Both the position numbers and the translations under genes were made by a program. The notes under the pieces were generated by a model that was given only the letters and a program-made list of their open reading frames with translations, was not told where the DNA came from and did not search any database. Positions 16,577-30,179 of a stretch of 64,000 nt of DNA are shown here, one piece after another (the stretch's first letter is position 1; each line of letters begins with the position of its first letter). The stretch lies in contig NZ_NIST01000001.1 in NCBI RefSeq assembly GCF_002335745.1, positions 5,164,090-5,228,089 on the forward strand, read 5' to 3'. The stretch is from Evansella halocellulosilytica (lineage in GTDB: Bacteria; Bacillota; Bacilli; Bacillales; Salisediminibacteriaceae).

Positions 16577-18901
16577 CTACTTTTTCTTTTTTTTGCCTTT
16601 TTTGCGTTTGTTTTTCGGTGCGTTTTCGTAAAATGCGCCGCGGTCCTTCTTTTTCTTCTTGCCTTTTTTCGGTTTACCGCCGAGATTCATGCCGTCCTGT
16701 TTATTATTTTTCTTACGTGACTGGCGTTTTCCACCTTCAATGACACGTGGACGATCTTGCTTCTTCACTTTACGAGGCTTCATGCCGACAACCTCAAAAT
16801 CAATAATTCTTTCCTCGACATTGACATTTATGACACGGACTTCGATCTCATCGCCAATTCGAAATACATTTCCGCTTCGCTCACCAATCATCGCATAATG
16901 CTGCTCGTCATAACGATAATAATCATCCGTTAAGTAACTGACATGGACGAGTCCTTCGATCGTATTCGGTAGCTCAACAAATAGTCCGAAGTTTGTTACA
17001 CCACTAATGATCCCTTCAAACTCTTGGCCAACTTTGTCCTCCATAAATTGAACTTTTTTCATCTCATCCGTTTCACGTTCAGCTTCTTCAGCGCGGCGCT
17101 CCATTTCTGAAGTATGCTTCGCAATCTCCGGAAGCTTCTCAGACCATTTGTGCTGCGTTTTATCACCCGTTTTTCCTTCAATTAAATACGTACGAATTAA
17201 TCGGTGCACAATCAAATCCGGATACCGGCGAATCGGTGACGTAAAGTGTGTGTAGAAGTCAGCTGAAAGCCCGAAGTGGCCTATGTTTTCCGGATCGTAT
17301 TTCGCTTGCTGCATCGAACGAAGCATAACCGTACTAATGACCGCTTCCTCTGGCTCCCCTTTCACTTCTTCAAGCAGCTTTTGTAATGCCTGAGGATGGA
17401 CAGTATTGGCCGTTCCTTTGACGACATACCCAAAATTCGTAATGAATTCTAAAAACTTGTTCAGCTTTTCCTCATCCGGATCTTCATGGATACGGTAAAT
17501 AAACGGAACCTTCATCCAATGAAAGTGCTCAGCAATCGTTTCGTTTGCTGCAAGCATAAACTCTTCAATTAACCGTTCAGCAACAGAACGTTCACGGATA
17601 ACAACGTCCGTAGGTGTCCCCTCGCCATCGACTAACACTTTTGCTTCTTTAAAGTCGAAGTCAATGGCTCCGCGGGTAAATCGTTTCTTTCGAAGAACTT
17701 CTGCCAACTCTTCCATCAGTTTAAAAAATGGAATGAGTTCTTCGTAACGCTTCATCACTTCTTCATCTTCTTCTAGAAGAATCTTACGTACATCTGTATA
17801 CGTCATACGCTCTGTCGTATTAATGACACTTTGAAAAATGTCATGGTTCACTACTTCACCAGTTGGAGTGATTTCCATTTCACACGATAATGTCAGCCTG
17901 TCCACTTGTGGGTTTAACGAGCAAATTCCATTTGACAAACGATGTGGAATCATCGGAATCACTCGGTCAACTAAATAACAGCTCGTCGCTCTTTCAAACG
18001 CTTCTTCATCAATCGGTGAACCTTCTTCTACGTAATAGGAAACATCGGCGATATGTACACCGAGCATATAGTTTCCATTTTCTAATTTTTTCACTTGAAC
18101 AGCATCATCTAAATCTTTCGCATCGGCACCGTCAATCGTAACAATTGTTTCTTCTCGAAGGTCACGACGATTTTCAATTTCAGAAAGATTGATCTCATCA
18201 GGTACCGAATTGGCATGATCAATCACTTCCTGACCGAATTCACCTGGAAGACCATGCTTGTAAATGACTGATAAAATATCGACACCAGGGTCATTTTTAT
18301 GACCAAGAATGTCTAAAACTTCCCCTTCAGCACTCATTCTCCCTTCTGGGTATTTCGTAATCTGAACGAGCACTTTGTGGCCGTCGACAGCCCCTTTTTC
18401 TTTTTTCTTCGGGATAAAAATATCATTTGGTATCCGTTTATCGTCTGTGACAACGAACCCGTAATGCTTATCATCGACATACGTTCCTACAGTTGTTGTC
18501 ACTCCTCTTTCTAAAATACGAATGATGGCTCCTTCTGGTCTAGCTCCATTTGAGCCTGAATGAAGGCGAACGAGAACTTTGTCTTTGTTCATCGCTCCAT
18601 TCATATCAGCACCCGCAATGTAAATATCATCAAATCCTTCATCTGTTTTTACGAAAGCAAATCCTTTCGGATGCATAATCACATTTCCACGGATCAAATT
18701 TAATTTTTCTGGAATACCATAACGATTACTTCGAGTGCGTACAAGTTCCCCCGCTTCTTCTAATTCGTTTAGCAGCTTCACAAACTCTTTGAACTGACTT
18801 GAGTCATCAAGTCCAAAGATATCTTCTAAATCTGAGATCGCTAATGGTTTATCTGCTTCATTTTTCATATACGCTAGTAGTTCATCTTTTGTCATACTCA
18901 T
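16577..18901 (-). CDS. rnr: Ribonuclease R
   Basis: 774 residues. N-terminal winged helix, cold-shock-like domains ([29 protein letters not shown]), catalytic RNB domain with the acidic cluster [14 protein letters not shown] near residue 260, an S1 domain ([30 protein letters not shown]) and a very Lys-rich tail ending KGKKKKK. It degrades structured RNA 3' to 5' and clears defective mRNAs released by trans-translation. AAGGAG site before ATG. Confidence 0.96.
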   Translation of the reverse strand: MSMTKDELLAYMKNEADKPLAISDLEDIFGLDDSSQFKEFVKLLNELEEAGELVRTRSNRYGIPEKLNLIRGNVIMHPKGFAFVKTDEGFDDIYIAGADMNGAMNKDKVLVRLHSGSNGARPEGAIIRILERGVTTTVGTYVDDKHYGFVVTDDKRIPNDIFIPKKKEKGAVDGHKVLVQITKYPEGRMSAEGEVLDILGHKNDPGVDILSVIYKHGLPGEFGQEVIDHANSVPDEINLSEIENRRDLREETIVTIDGADAKDLDDAVQVKKLENGNYMLGVHIADVSYYVEEGSPIDEEAFERATSCYLVDRVIPMIPHRLSNGICSLNPQVDRLTLSCEMEITPTGEVVNHDIFQSVINTTERMTYTDVRKILLEEDEEVMKRYEELIPFFKLMEELAEVLRKKRFTRGAIDFDFKEAKVLVDGEGTPTDVVIRERSVAERLIEEFMLAANETIAEHFHWMKVPFIYRIHEDPDEEKLNKFLEFITNFGYVVKGTANTVHPQALQKLLEEVKGEPEEAVISTVMLRSMQQAKYDPENIGHFGLSADFYTHFTSPIRRYPDLIVHRLIRTYLIEGKTGDKTQHKWSEKLPEIAKHTSEMERRAEEAERETDEMKKVQFMEDKVGQEFEGIISGVTNFGLFVELPNTIEGLVHVSYLTDDYYRYDEQHYAMIGERSGNVFRIGDEIEVRVINVNVEERIIDFEVVGMKPRKVKKQDRPRVIEGGKRQSRKKNNKQDGMNLGGKPKKGKKKKKDRGAFYENAPKNKRKKGKKKKK

Positions 18902-18941
18902 GTTTGATCGCTCCTTTCGCGACGGGAACTTGACTGAACCA

Positions 18942-19688
18942 TTAATCGTTCCAATCTAGTTTTTCAAGAAACGCATAAATGTCCTCGTGCAGTTCGTCCC
19001 GCTCTTTATCTAACGTAATAACATGGCCAGACTCTTCATACCATTTAAGGTCCTTAAGGTCTGACTGAACTTCATTATAAATAATATTTGCACTGTCCGT
19101 ATTGATCATTTCATCATGACGGGCTTGTACAACAAATGTCGGGGCATAAATCATATTTACGTTTTCACGTACTTCTTGATTTAATTCCCTTAACGCTTTC
19201 AATGTATTCATCGGAGTCTCTTTAAACTTTTCCATTTCCTCCTCAATTTGCTCTTCAGCCTTACCTTCCCACTTCTTATATTTTCTCGCATATTCAAGTA
19301 CACCTTGGTACATCGTTTCTTCACTCTTAATATACATCGGTGCACACATTGGAATAATTCCCTTTACTGGTAGTGTATACCCTAGTTTAAGCGAAAATAC
19401 ACCACCTAGCGATAATCCGCAAACGGCTATTTCCTCATGTCCCATGCCTTTTAAATGGTTATAGGCATTGACGACGTCCTCCCACCAATCTTTTGGTCCC
19501 GTATGTACGAGCTCTTCTGGTGGAACACCGTGGCCTTTCATGTGCGGGGCATGACATGTATATCCTTTGTTATTTAAAAAACGACCGAGCATTCTTACGT
19601 CTGCAGAATTCCCTGTAAAACCGTGTAAGAGCAGAACAGCACGGTTGCCTCCTTCTAGTGTAAATGGTTTCGGTTGTTTCACTTTCAT
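18942..19688 (-). CDS. Carboxylesterase (YvaK/Est30 type)
   Basis: 248 residues of alpha/beta-hydrolase fold. Oxyanion HGFTG at about 22-26, nucleophile Ser in GLSLGG near residue 93, acid in ARHDEM and His in SGHVITLD. This matches the monoacylglycerol-type carboxylesterase next to rnr in B. subtilis and Geobacillus. Natural substrate unknown. It sits 40 bases upstream of rnr in the same direction. Confidence 0.9.
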   Translation of the reverse strand: MKVKQPKPFTLEGGNRAVLLLHGFTGNSADVRMLGRFLNNKGYTCHAPHMKGHGVPPEELVHTGPKDWWEDVVNAYNHLKGMGHEEIAVCGLSLGGVFSLKLGYTLPVKGIIPMCAPMYIKSEETMYQGVLEYARKYKKWEGKAEEQIEEEMEKFKETPMNTLKALRELNQEVRENVNMIYAPTFVVQARHDEMINTDSANIIYNEVQSDLKDLKWYEESGHVITLDKERDELHEDIYAFLEKLDWND

Positions 19689-19755
19689 GTGTCATAACTC
19701 CTTTTCCTGTTACTTCTTCTATTTCATATTACTACCTTCTCTATTTTGCTGTTTC

Positions 19756-20454
19756 TTATGGGAGATCGCAAAGAAAATGCTCGATTTCCTCTAGCATTTG
19801 CTCGCGTTCTTCACCGAACCAAATGTAATGTTTCGCATTTGGGAAATAGAATAGCTTTTTATCTTTTGACTGAATGTGTTCATAAATATATTGGGCACTT
19901 TTTTTCGGTGGTACGAGACCGTCGCTTTCACCTTGAATAATGAACGTCGGTATTTTCACATCATCTAAATACGGGCGAAGGCGCTTCACCATTTTGGCAA
20001 ACTCCTTTGTAGCGACGAGCGGAGTACGCTTTATTTTTTCCCGATAAAATTGGTACAACTCAACGTCATCAAGCCCACCGCGGATTCCTTCAAGAAACCA
20101 TCCTGTTACTTCATGAAAAATTTGCTTCGGGTTAATATAGTAAGCAGCTGCACTTATTAGTACAAGCTTATCCACTGGGTATTTTGATGCAATATAGCTT
20201 GCAATCATCCCGCCCATGGAAAAACCTATCACATATACTTTTTCGCATCGTTTTAGCAGCTCATCAACAGCTACAGTTGCAGCATATACCCACTCTTTAT
20301 ACGTCACCTTTTTCAGTCCTTCACCGGTTTCATCGTGTCCTGGTAATGCAGGACAATACACGAGCCACTTCTTTTTTTCAAAGTGCTTTGAAATGACTTC
20401 AATTTCCTTCGGTGTTCCAGCAAAACCGTGGAGACATAAACATCCGATCATCAT
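19756..20454 (-). CDS. Alpha/beta hydrolase, paralogue of the adjacent carboxylesterase
   Basis: 232 residues from ATG 20454 (GGAAG site; a TTG at 20478 lacks one). HGFAGTPKEIEV, nucleophile GFSMGG, acid in GESDGLVPP and His in NAKHYIWFG form a complete triad. Family shared with the downstream esterase but clearly diverged. In B. subtilis only one such gene stands between secG and rnr, so this is an additional lineage-specific copy. Substrate unknown. Confidence 0.87.
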   Translation of the reverse strand: MMIGCLCLHGFAGTPKEIEVISKHFEKKKWLVYCPALPGHDETGEGLKKVTYKEWVYAATVAVDELLKRCEKVYVIGFSMGGMIASYIASKYPVDKLVLISAAAYYINPKQIFHEVTGWFLEGIRGGLDDVELYQFYREKIKRTPLVATKEFAKMVKRLRPYLDDVKIPTFIIQGESDGLVPPKKSAQYIYEHIQSKDKKLFYFPNAKHYIWFGEEREQMLEEIEHFLCDLP

Positions 20455-20619
20455 GTTCACTTCCAGTCTTTCATTCAAAATAAAAGGGTGGAATTAGACG
20501 ATAAAGTTGAAGTCTCTACCCTTTTTTATTCCCTTTCAGTTGTGAAATTAACCGATATGATTTAACAATTACTTCCATGTGCCTGACACCTGGGAATCAT
20601 TACCACTATTTATGGACAT

Positions 20620-20653
20620 AAAAAAGCAGTAAGTTTTAAGTCAACTCACTGCT
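20620..20653 (-). terminator. secG terminator
   Basis: AGCAGTGAG/CTTACTGCT stem followed by six T on the minus strand. Confidence 0.8.
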
Positions 20654-20667
20654 ACTCATTTCCTTTA

Positions 20668-20898
20668 TTACATGTAAAAAGCAACTGTAATCGTTAAGAC
20701 GAAGAAGAGTACTGCTAATACAATCGTCGCTTTGTTTAACACTGCTTCCAAGCCGCGTGCTTTTTGTTTCCCTACCATTTGTTCAGCTCCACCAGAGATG
20801 GCTCCAGACAATCCAGCACTTCGACCTGATTGTAATAATACGACCGCAATTAATAAAACGGCTACAATGACTAGAAAAATTGATGCAACAGTTTCCAA
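20668..20898 (-). CDS. secG: Preprotein translocase subunit SecG
   Basis: 76 residues, two membrane spans joined by the conserved loop LLQSGRSAGLSGAISGGAEQ. TTG start with GGAGGTG upstream. It stimulates SecYE-SecA translocation. First gene of the secG-hydrolase-esterase-rnr-smpB array. Confidence 0.96.
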   Translation of the reverse strand: METVASIFLVIVAVLLIAVVLLQSGRSAGLSGAISGGAEQMVGKQKARGLEAVLNKATIVLAVLFFVLTITVAFYM

Positions 20899-21044
20899 AC
20901 TCTACACCTCCATACCGACACTTAAACCTTCTTAAAATATATCATGAAATTTTGGACAGTGCAATAAGTCATCAAATAATTCTCATCTGCGGCATACTTG
21001 TCCAAGTGTGCACGTATAAATAGGTTTTAGGGAGGCGATACATC

Positions 21045-21305
21045 GTGAAAACAGCTAATGAAAAAAAAGGAGATAAGTTTGCTAAGCTTAGTTTTATTTT
21101 GGCCATCATCAGTTTTTTTAGCTATTTCTTTTTAGGTCCATTAAATTTTCTATTAAATGCAATCGGCATTTATTTCGGTAGAAAGGGACTTCAAATGTCC
21201 AAACAATACCACAGTACGGCGTTAGCTGGCATCATCATACATATTGTCACCTTTGTCTTCTATGTTTATTACTTCGTAAGATCGATTTATCCTTGGCTTT
21301 CATAA
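21045..21305 (+). CDS. Small DUF4190-like membrane protein
   Basis: 86 residues from GTG with GGGAGG nine bases upstream. Short charged N-terminus, then two or three hydrophobic helices (AKLSFILAIISFFSYFFLGPLNFLLNAIGIYFGRKG and ALAGIIIHIVTFVFYVYYFV, split by a Gly-Arg-Lys turn), the pattern of DUF4190. One of very few plus-strand genes. Function unknown. Confidence 0.75.
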   Translation: MKTANEKKGDKFAKLSFILAIISFFSYFFLGPLNFLLNAIGIYFGRKGLQMSKQYHSTALAGIIIHIVTFVFYVYYFVRSIYPWLS

Positions 21306-21325
21306 ATCGTCCTTGTATTAGAGGC

Positions 21326-21437
21326 TCTGGGATTTCGTCGTAGCTATTTTGCTTTTCGTCGTAATAACTCTGCTCTTTGTCATTTGAACTATGGATTTCG
21401 TCGTTAGTAACTCTGGTTTCCGTCGTAGTTGCTCTGC
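21326..21437. repeat. 21-bp tandem repeat, five degenerate units
   Basis: About five head-to-tail units built on TTTCGTCGTA(G)TAACTCTG, period 21 with one 22-base unit. On the minus strand the units read as a 7-residue repeat of the type SYYDEKQ over part of a short open frame broken by the odd unit. It directly follows the small membrane protein gene. Confidence 0.75.
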
Positions 21438-21729
21438 ATGTGAGCAGATCTTGAGTCAAGATGATGGAAGGAAATATGCAATTTATTCACCGCTTGATCA
21501 TGTTGTCACCTGGGTAACATATATAACCAAAGGTGCTGTGGGGTGATGTAGTTTAGAGAGCTGAACGTTAATTTACTCCAACGATCTTTTGTATAATTGA
21601 TTTCTGAATCCTACAAATTTGAAGCAGGTTCAAGTGAACCTGCTTCAAATACACCACCTTCAATTCATGCATAAACACTAGCATTGGCAAATCATATTTT
21701 TCATATTATTTCAACATAAAATTGTTCAC

Positions 21730-21762
21730 AAAATTGTCGGGGACCAGGTCCCCGACAATTTT
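21730..21762. repeat. 33-bp perfect palindrome (GGGGACCAGGTCCCC core)
   Basis: Arms of 16 bases, AAAATTGTCGGGGACC and its complement, around a single central A. It lies between the enolase terminator and the tandem repeat. Confidence 0.85.
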
Positions 21763-21765
21763 GCT

Positions 21766-21803
21766 CAAAAAGAGGAGGACCTGGTGCTATGACCTGATCC
21801 TCC
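21766..21803 (-). terminator. Terminator of eno (end of the glycolytic operon)
   Basis: GGAGGA/TCCTCC stem with inner pairing (CAGGTC..), followed by CTCTTTTTG on the minus strand, 37 bases past the enolase stop. Confidence 0.75.
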
Positions 21804-21839
21804 ATCTTATTTATCTCGAAAAACTCTCAACTCATGAGA

Positions 21840-23126
<1,287 letters not shown>

Positions 23127-23167
23127 TCATTCACTCCTTAAAGGTTTTTGAGAGTCATATAAAGGAT

Positions 23168-23309
23168 GTTCAAAAAGTCCGGGTAAAATAGCTTTCGTAT
23201 CTCTTCGTTGACTCGTTTCTCAGTTACACACGTATGAAAACCATACGCTCCGCTACTCAAAACGTCGTCGCTTTGATCTACTCGCCTTTTTTTGTCCTCC
23301 TTTTTGAAC
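23168..23309. repeat. MITE-like element between gpmI and eno
   Basis: 142 bases bounded by 10-bp perfect inverted repeats GTTCAAAAAG and CTTTTTGAAC, non-coding, inside the glycolytic operon where B. subtilis has no such insert. Confidence 0.65.
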
Positions 23310-23369
23310 ACGCACTTAATAGTAAGTTTAAGTCGCTAAGCTTCCCTAAAAAAATTGTATGAACACTCT

Positions 23370-25689
<2,320 letters not shown>

Positions 25690-26877
25690 TTACTCTTTGT
25701 CGTTTAAAGCAACGACTCCCGGCAAGTCTTTGCCTTCCATAAATTCAAGTGATGCACCGCCGCCTGTTGAAATGTGATCCATCTTATCGGCATAACCAAA
25801 CTTTTCAACAGCTGCTGCAGAATCTCCCCCGCCAATAACGGTGTAAGTATCTTCAGCACTTGCTAATGCTTCAGCAACAGCTTTTGTCCCAGTTGAGAAT
25901 TTTTCTAATTCGAAAACCCCCATTGGGCCATTCCAAATGACTAACTTGGACTGCTGTACAACATTTCGGTATGTCTCAATTGTTTTTGGACCAATGTCTA
26001 GTGCTTCCCAGTCCGATGGGATATTTTCAATATCAACGACTTTCGTATTCGCATGTTCACCGAAATCATCAGCTACAGTAACATCTAAAGGCATATAAAA
26101 GTTTACGCCTTTGTTTTTCGCTTTTTGCATAAACTGGTTAGCTAAGTCGATTTTATCTTCTTCAAGCAACGATTTACCAACTTCATACCCTTGTGCTTTC
26201 ACAAACGTATATGCAAGACCGCCGCCAATAATTAAGTTATCAACGTTATCTAATAAATTGTCAATGACGCCGATTTTGTCTTTCACTTTCGCCCCGCCGA
26301 TAATCGCTGTAAATGGTCGCTCCGGAGTTGAAAGAGCTTTCCCTAATACTTCTAACTCTTTTTCCATCAACAAACCAGCTGCTGCAGGTAGATGATGTGC
26401 AATCCCTTCTGTTGAGGCATGTGCACGGTGTGCAGCACCAAACGCATCATTCACGTAGACATCAGCAAGTTCTGCAAACTTTCTAGCTAATTCTGGATCA
26501 TTTTTTTCTTCCCCTGCTTCAAAACGGACATTTTCAATTAAGACAATGCCTCCTTCTTCAAGCTGAGAAATCGCTTGTTTCGGCTCTTCGCCATAAACTT
26601 CGTCCGTTTTGATCACTTCTTGTCCCAGTAAGTCACTTAAACGCTTAGCTACTGGGTCTAAGCGAAGTTCTTCAACGACCTCACCTTTCGGACGTCCTAA
26701 ATGACTCGCCAAAATAACCTTTGCACCTTTATCCGTTAAATGTTTAATTGTTGGAAGTGCTGCACGAATTCTTGTGTCATCTGTTACTTCGCCATCTTTC
26801 ATCGGCACGTTAAAGTCGACACGGCAAAATACACGCTTACCTTTTACATCCATATGACGAACAGACATTTTGTTCAT
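25690..26877 (-). CDS. pgk: Phosphoglycerate kinase
   Basis: 395 residues. [29 protein letters not shown] and [16 protein letters not shown] in the N-domain, and the nucleotide loops [11 protein letters not shown] and [15 protein letters not shown] in the C-domain. Makes ATP from 1,3-bisphosphoglycerate. AAGGAGG site seven bases before ATG. Confidence 0.98.
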   Translation of the reverse strand: MNKMSVRHMDVKGKRVFCRVDFNVPMKDGEVTDDTRIRAALPTIKHLTDKGAKVILASHLGRPKGEVVEELRLDPVAKRLSDLLGQEVIKTDEVYGEEPKQAISQLEEGGIVLIENVRFEAGEEKNDPELARKFAELADVYVNDAFGAAHRAHASTEGIAHHLPAAAGLLMEKELEVLGKALSTPERPFTAIIGGAKVKDKIGVIDNLLDNVDNLIIGGGLAYTFVKAQGYEVGKSLLEEDKIDLANQFMQKAKNKGVNFYMPLDVTVADDFGEHANTKVVDIENIPSDWEALDIGPKTIETYRNVVQQSKLVIWNGPMGVFELEKFSTGTKAVAEALASAEDTYTVIGGGDSAAAVEKFGYADKMDHISTGGGASLEFMEGKDLPGVVALNDKE

Positions 26878-27310
26878 AGGAATGCCTCCTTCGTTTTAAC
26901 TATGAGGAAGTGTTAAGAAATACTCGGGATCAATACCTTCATCCTTCTTAGCCTTCAACTATCATTTTTTCCCTCTATGATCGTATCAAAAACTACATCC
27001 AGATTAAAAGATCAATACTAGGATGCCAAAAAAATTAAATGAAATGCTATAAATAAGAAAATCGTGAACAATCCCGCCTTATGTAAAAGTAATTGAGTTC
27101 ACAGACTTTTACTAACCCCGCGGCGTATGTATCCAATTACGTAACGACGGTCGGATCAAAAACCTCCAAAAACGTAACTCAACTTTTCCTACATGTTAAA
27201 CATTCTTCTCTAAAATAGAAGTGGCGGTCTTGAACAGATGAAAGAGGAGATCTGGAAAAGTACCGTCTCCTCTTTCAATCATTTCAATTGTATGTTACTT
27301 CATGTGAGGA
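26878..27310. other. gapA-pgk intergenic region
   Basis: 433 bases, longer than usual inside this operon. It holds the hairpin after gapA (27240-27276). It may also hold a promoter for pgk, but no convincing -35/-10 pair was found. No gene. Confidence 0.5.
27240..27276 (-). terminator. Hairpin after gapA
   Basis: GAAAGAGGAGA/TCTCCTCTTTC 11-bp perfect stem with a 15-base loop, only a weak T-tract on the minus strand. It could be a partial terminator or an RNA-stability element lowering expression of the downstream glycolytic genes relative to gapA. Confidence 0.65.
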
Positions 27311-28345
<1,035 letters not shown>

Positions 28346-28358
28346 TCAATAATTTATC

Positions 28359-28377
28359 ATCAAAGGGAAAACCCTTG
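28359..28377 (-). promoter_or_regulatory. Hairpin in the cggR-gapA junction
   Basis: TCAAGGG-TTTT-CCCTTTGA stem about 40 bases before gapA. In B. subtilis the cggR-gapA transcript is cleaved near this place and the gapA part is more stable; this stem is in a position to protect the new 5' end. Inference by position. Confidence 0.4.
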
Positions 28378-28472
28378 AATGGCATTGTTATATCGACGGG
28401 CTAGCAGATCGCTGATCCCATCAAGCAAACTCTAAAAGTTTTTGTCTCTTATACGTACTCATTTCTTGATGT

Positions 28473-29498
28473 TTACAGCTCGGCAATAATCGCTTTTGCT
28501 GCACCTTCATCAGTGACAAGTACTTCACTCGGACCATTTTTCATATAAGCTTTGATCGCCTTTGCTTTCGATGCACCACCTGAAACGGCAATAATGTGAG
28601 GAATGTCTTGCAAATCTTCAAGCTGTAAACCAATCGTCAACACTTTATGAATAATATCCCCTGTCTCATCGAAATAATAACCAAAGGCTTCGGCTACTGC
28701 ATTTTCATTTTGAAGTTTCTGAATGACCTCTACTGAAGAATTGCGGCGTTCAGCCATTGTTTTTGCTTCCCCTATACCGTGAACAACCATGTTCGCTGAA
28801 CGAATCAACTGTAATATTTGCTTAATCGAAGGCTCTTCCACAAGTGAAGCATATGAATCTTTACTCAACTGGTCTGGCACGTGAAGTAATTTATAACTCC
28901 CCATTGCTTTTCTTGCCATCGTCGCGCAAATTGTATTTGCTTGGTTTTCAACTTGTTCACCGAGACCACCGCGTGCCGGAACAAACATTGCTTGTTTTAA
29001 ATCGGTATCTGGAATCATCATCTCTGCTACGGCGGCAATCGTCGTTCCACCTGTTACGGCAATCGTATTGTCATTTTCAGACAGCTTTTTTTTCATAAAG
29101 GAAACGCATGCTCTTCCCATCTCCTTTTTGACCCATGAAACATCATCGCTGTCTCCCGGAACGATAATGACTTCTTTTAATCCTAGAATGTGCCGAAGCT
29201 TCTCTTCCAGCGAACGGATATCGAAAACATCTTTCATAACTTCTTCCAATTGAACAAGGAGATTTTTCCCTTCTTCCGTTAACGTCATTCCCGATGTAGA
29301 AAAGTGGATGAGTCCTTGTTCTTTGAGAAATGTGACTTCACTTCGAAGTGTCCTTTCTGACATTTCGAGGTTGTTCGCTAACGTACGTCTTCCAATCGGC
29401 TCCATTAGCCTAATGAACCGCAACACTTTGAACCGCATGCCTAGAACGTCAACTAAGTCTGGTAATAGTTTTTTTTGAATGTCTAAAAGCATGTTCAT
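28473..29498 (-). CDS. cggR: Central glycolytic genes regulator CggR (SorC family)
   Basis: 341 residues, the family length. N-terminal helix-turn-helix (EPIGRRTLANNLEMSERTLRSEV at about 30-52) and a SorC-type sugar-phosphate domain with AVTGGTTIAAVAEMM and FVPARGGLGEQVENQANTICA. It represses its own operon until fructose-1,6-bisphosphate rises. Its operator is recognisable just upstream. Confidence 0.96.
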   Translation of the reverse strand: MNMLLDIQKKLLPDLVDVLGMRFKVLRFIRLMEPIGRRTLANNLEMSERTLRSEVTFLKEQGLIHFSTSGMTLTEEGKNLLVQLEEVMKDVFDIRSLEEKLRHILGLKEVIIVPGDSDDVSWVKKEMGRACVSFMKKKLSENDNTIAVTGGTTIAAVAEMMIPDTDLKQAMFVPARGGLGEQVENQANTICATMARKAMGSYKLLHVPDQLSKDSYASLVEEPSIKQILQLIRSANMVVHGIGEAKTMAERRNSSVEVIQKLQNENAVAEAFGYYFDETGDIIHKVLTIGLQLEDLQDIPHIIAVSGGASKAKAIKAYMKNGPSEVLVTDEGAAKAIIAEL

Positions 29499-29532
29499 GT
29501 TTAAAGCTCCTTTTGCAACGTAACCTTATCGG

Positions 29533-29568
29533 GATCATTTTCGTCCCTCGTAGACTTATTGTGTCCCA
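29533..29568 (-). promoter_or_regulatory. CggR operator
   Basis: Two direct repeats on the minus strand, TGGGAC-N6-AGTC then N4 then AGGGAC-N6-GATC, matching the known CGGGAC-N6-TGTC-N4 repeat plan including all spacings. It lies about 65-100 bases after the predicted start of transcription, consistent with a roadblock type of repression. Confidence 0.85.
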
Positions 29569-29576
29569 CCCAAGTG

Positions 29577-29659
29577 AAAAAAAAGACCATTTCTCTAATT
29601 ACAATTATTTGGAAGGAGATTATGTAGCCTTCTCATTCATATTGTAGCAAGGAAATGGT
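29577..29659 (-). terminator. Long nested hairpin with T8 between the glutaredoxin-like gene and cggR
   Basis: ACCATTTC/GAAATGGT outer arms, then TACAAT/ATTGTA and GAAGG/CCTTC inner pairs, followed by CTTTTTTTT on the minus strand. It would end transcripts from the upstream gene. The predicted cggR promoter lies within its 5' half. Confidence 0.6.
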
Positions 29660-29669
29660 TATCAGGCAA
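29641..29669 (-). promoter_or_regulatory. Promoter of cggR-gapA operon
   Basis: Minus strand -35 TTGCCT (29669-29664), 17 bases, -10 TACAAT (29646-29641). Confidence 0.7.
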
Positions 29670-29672
29670 CTA

Positions 29673-29921
29673 TTAAGATGTAAAGATTTCATGAAGCTTT
29701 TCTTCAAGCGTGTAATAAGAAATAATCCCCTCATCAAGCACATTGCCTTTCACATCTTCGAGTACAGGAATTCTTATCTGATATGTTTCTAGCCACTCAT
29801 CATTTTGATATATATCTCTTATTTTTAATGTAAATGGATATTGCTGCTGAATTTCCTTCACAACTGCAAGACCTTTTACACAAAGAGGGCAGTCCTGTTT
29901 CGTATAAAAATAAAATGTCAT
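29673..29921 (-). CDS. Glutaredoxin-family thiol protein
   Basis: 82 residues with the thioredoxin-fold start FYFYTKQDCPLCVKGLAVV, a CPLC redox pair, and the cis-Pro strand IRIPVLEDVKGNVLDEG. Probably a small cytoplasmic disulfide reductase. It is located between rpoN and cggR. Partner unknown. Confidence 0.85.
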   Translation of the reverse strand: MTFYFYTKQDCPLCVKGLAVVKEIQQQYPFTLKIRDIYQNDEWLETYQIRIPVLEDVKGNVLDEGIISYYTLEEKLHEIFTS

Positions 29922-30179
29922 ATCGGATAAACTCCTTTTTTTCCTTCCTAACTAAAGGAAAGTATAACTGCTCAGCTTACACAATACACGTAAAGAGCAG
30001 CAAACCGGAAGCTAGCTGTACTCGTAACATTACCGATCGTATGTTGCCGTAATTACGTGATTGTTTTACGAACATGCTTCCAAGTACCTCAGCAAATACT
30101 CTATACGTAAGACTCTGACAATCATGCCTTCTTCAGCCTTTGAAGACAATTTTCATTGTAACAGAAGAATTGATACTCT

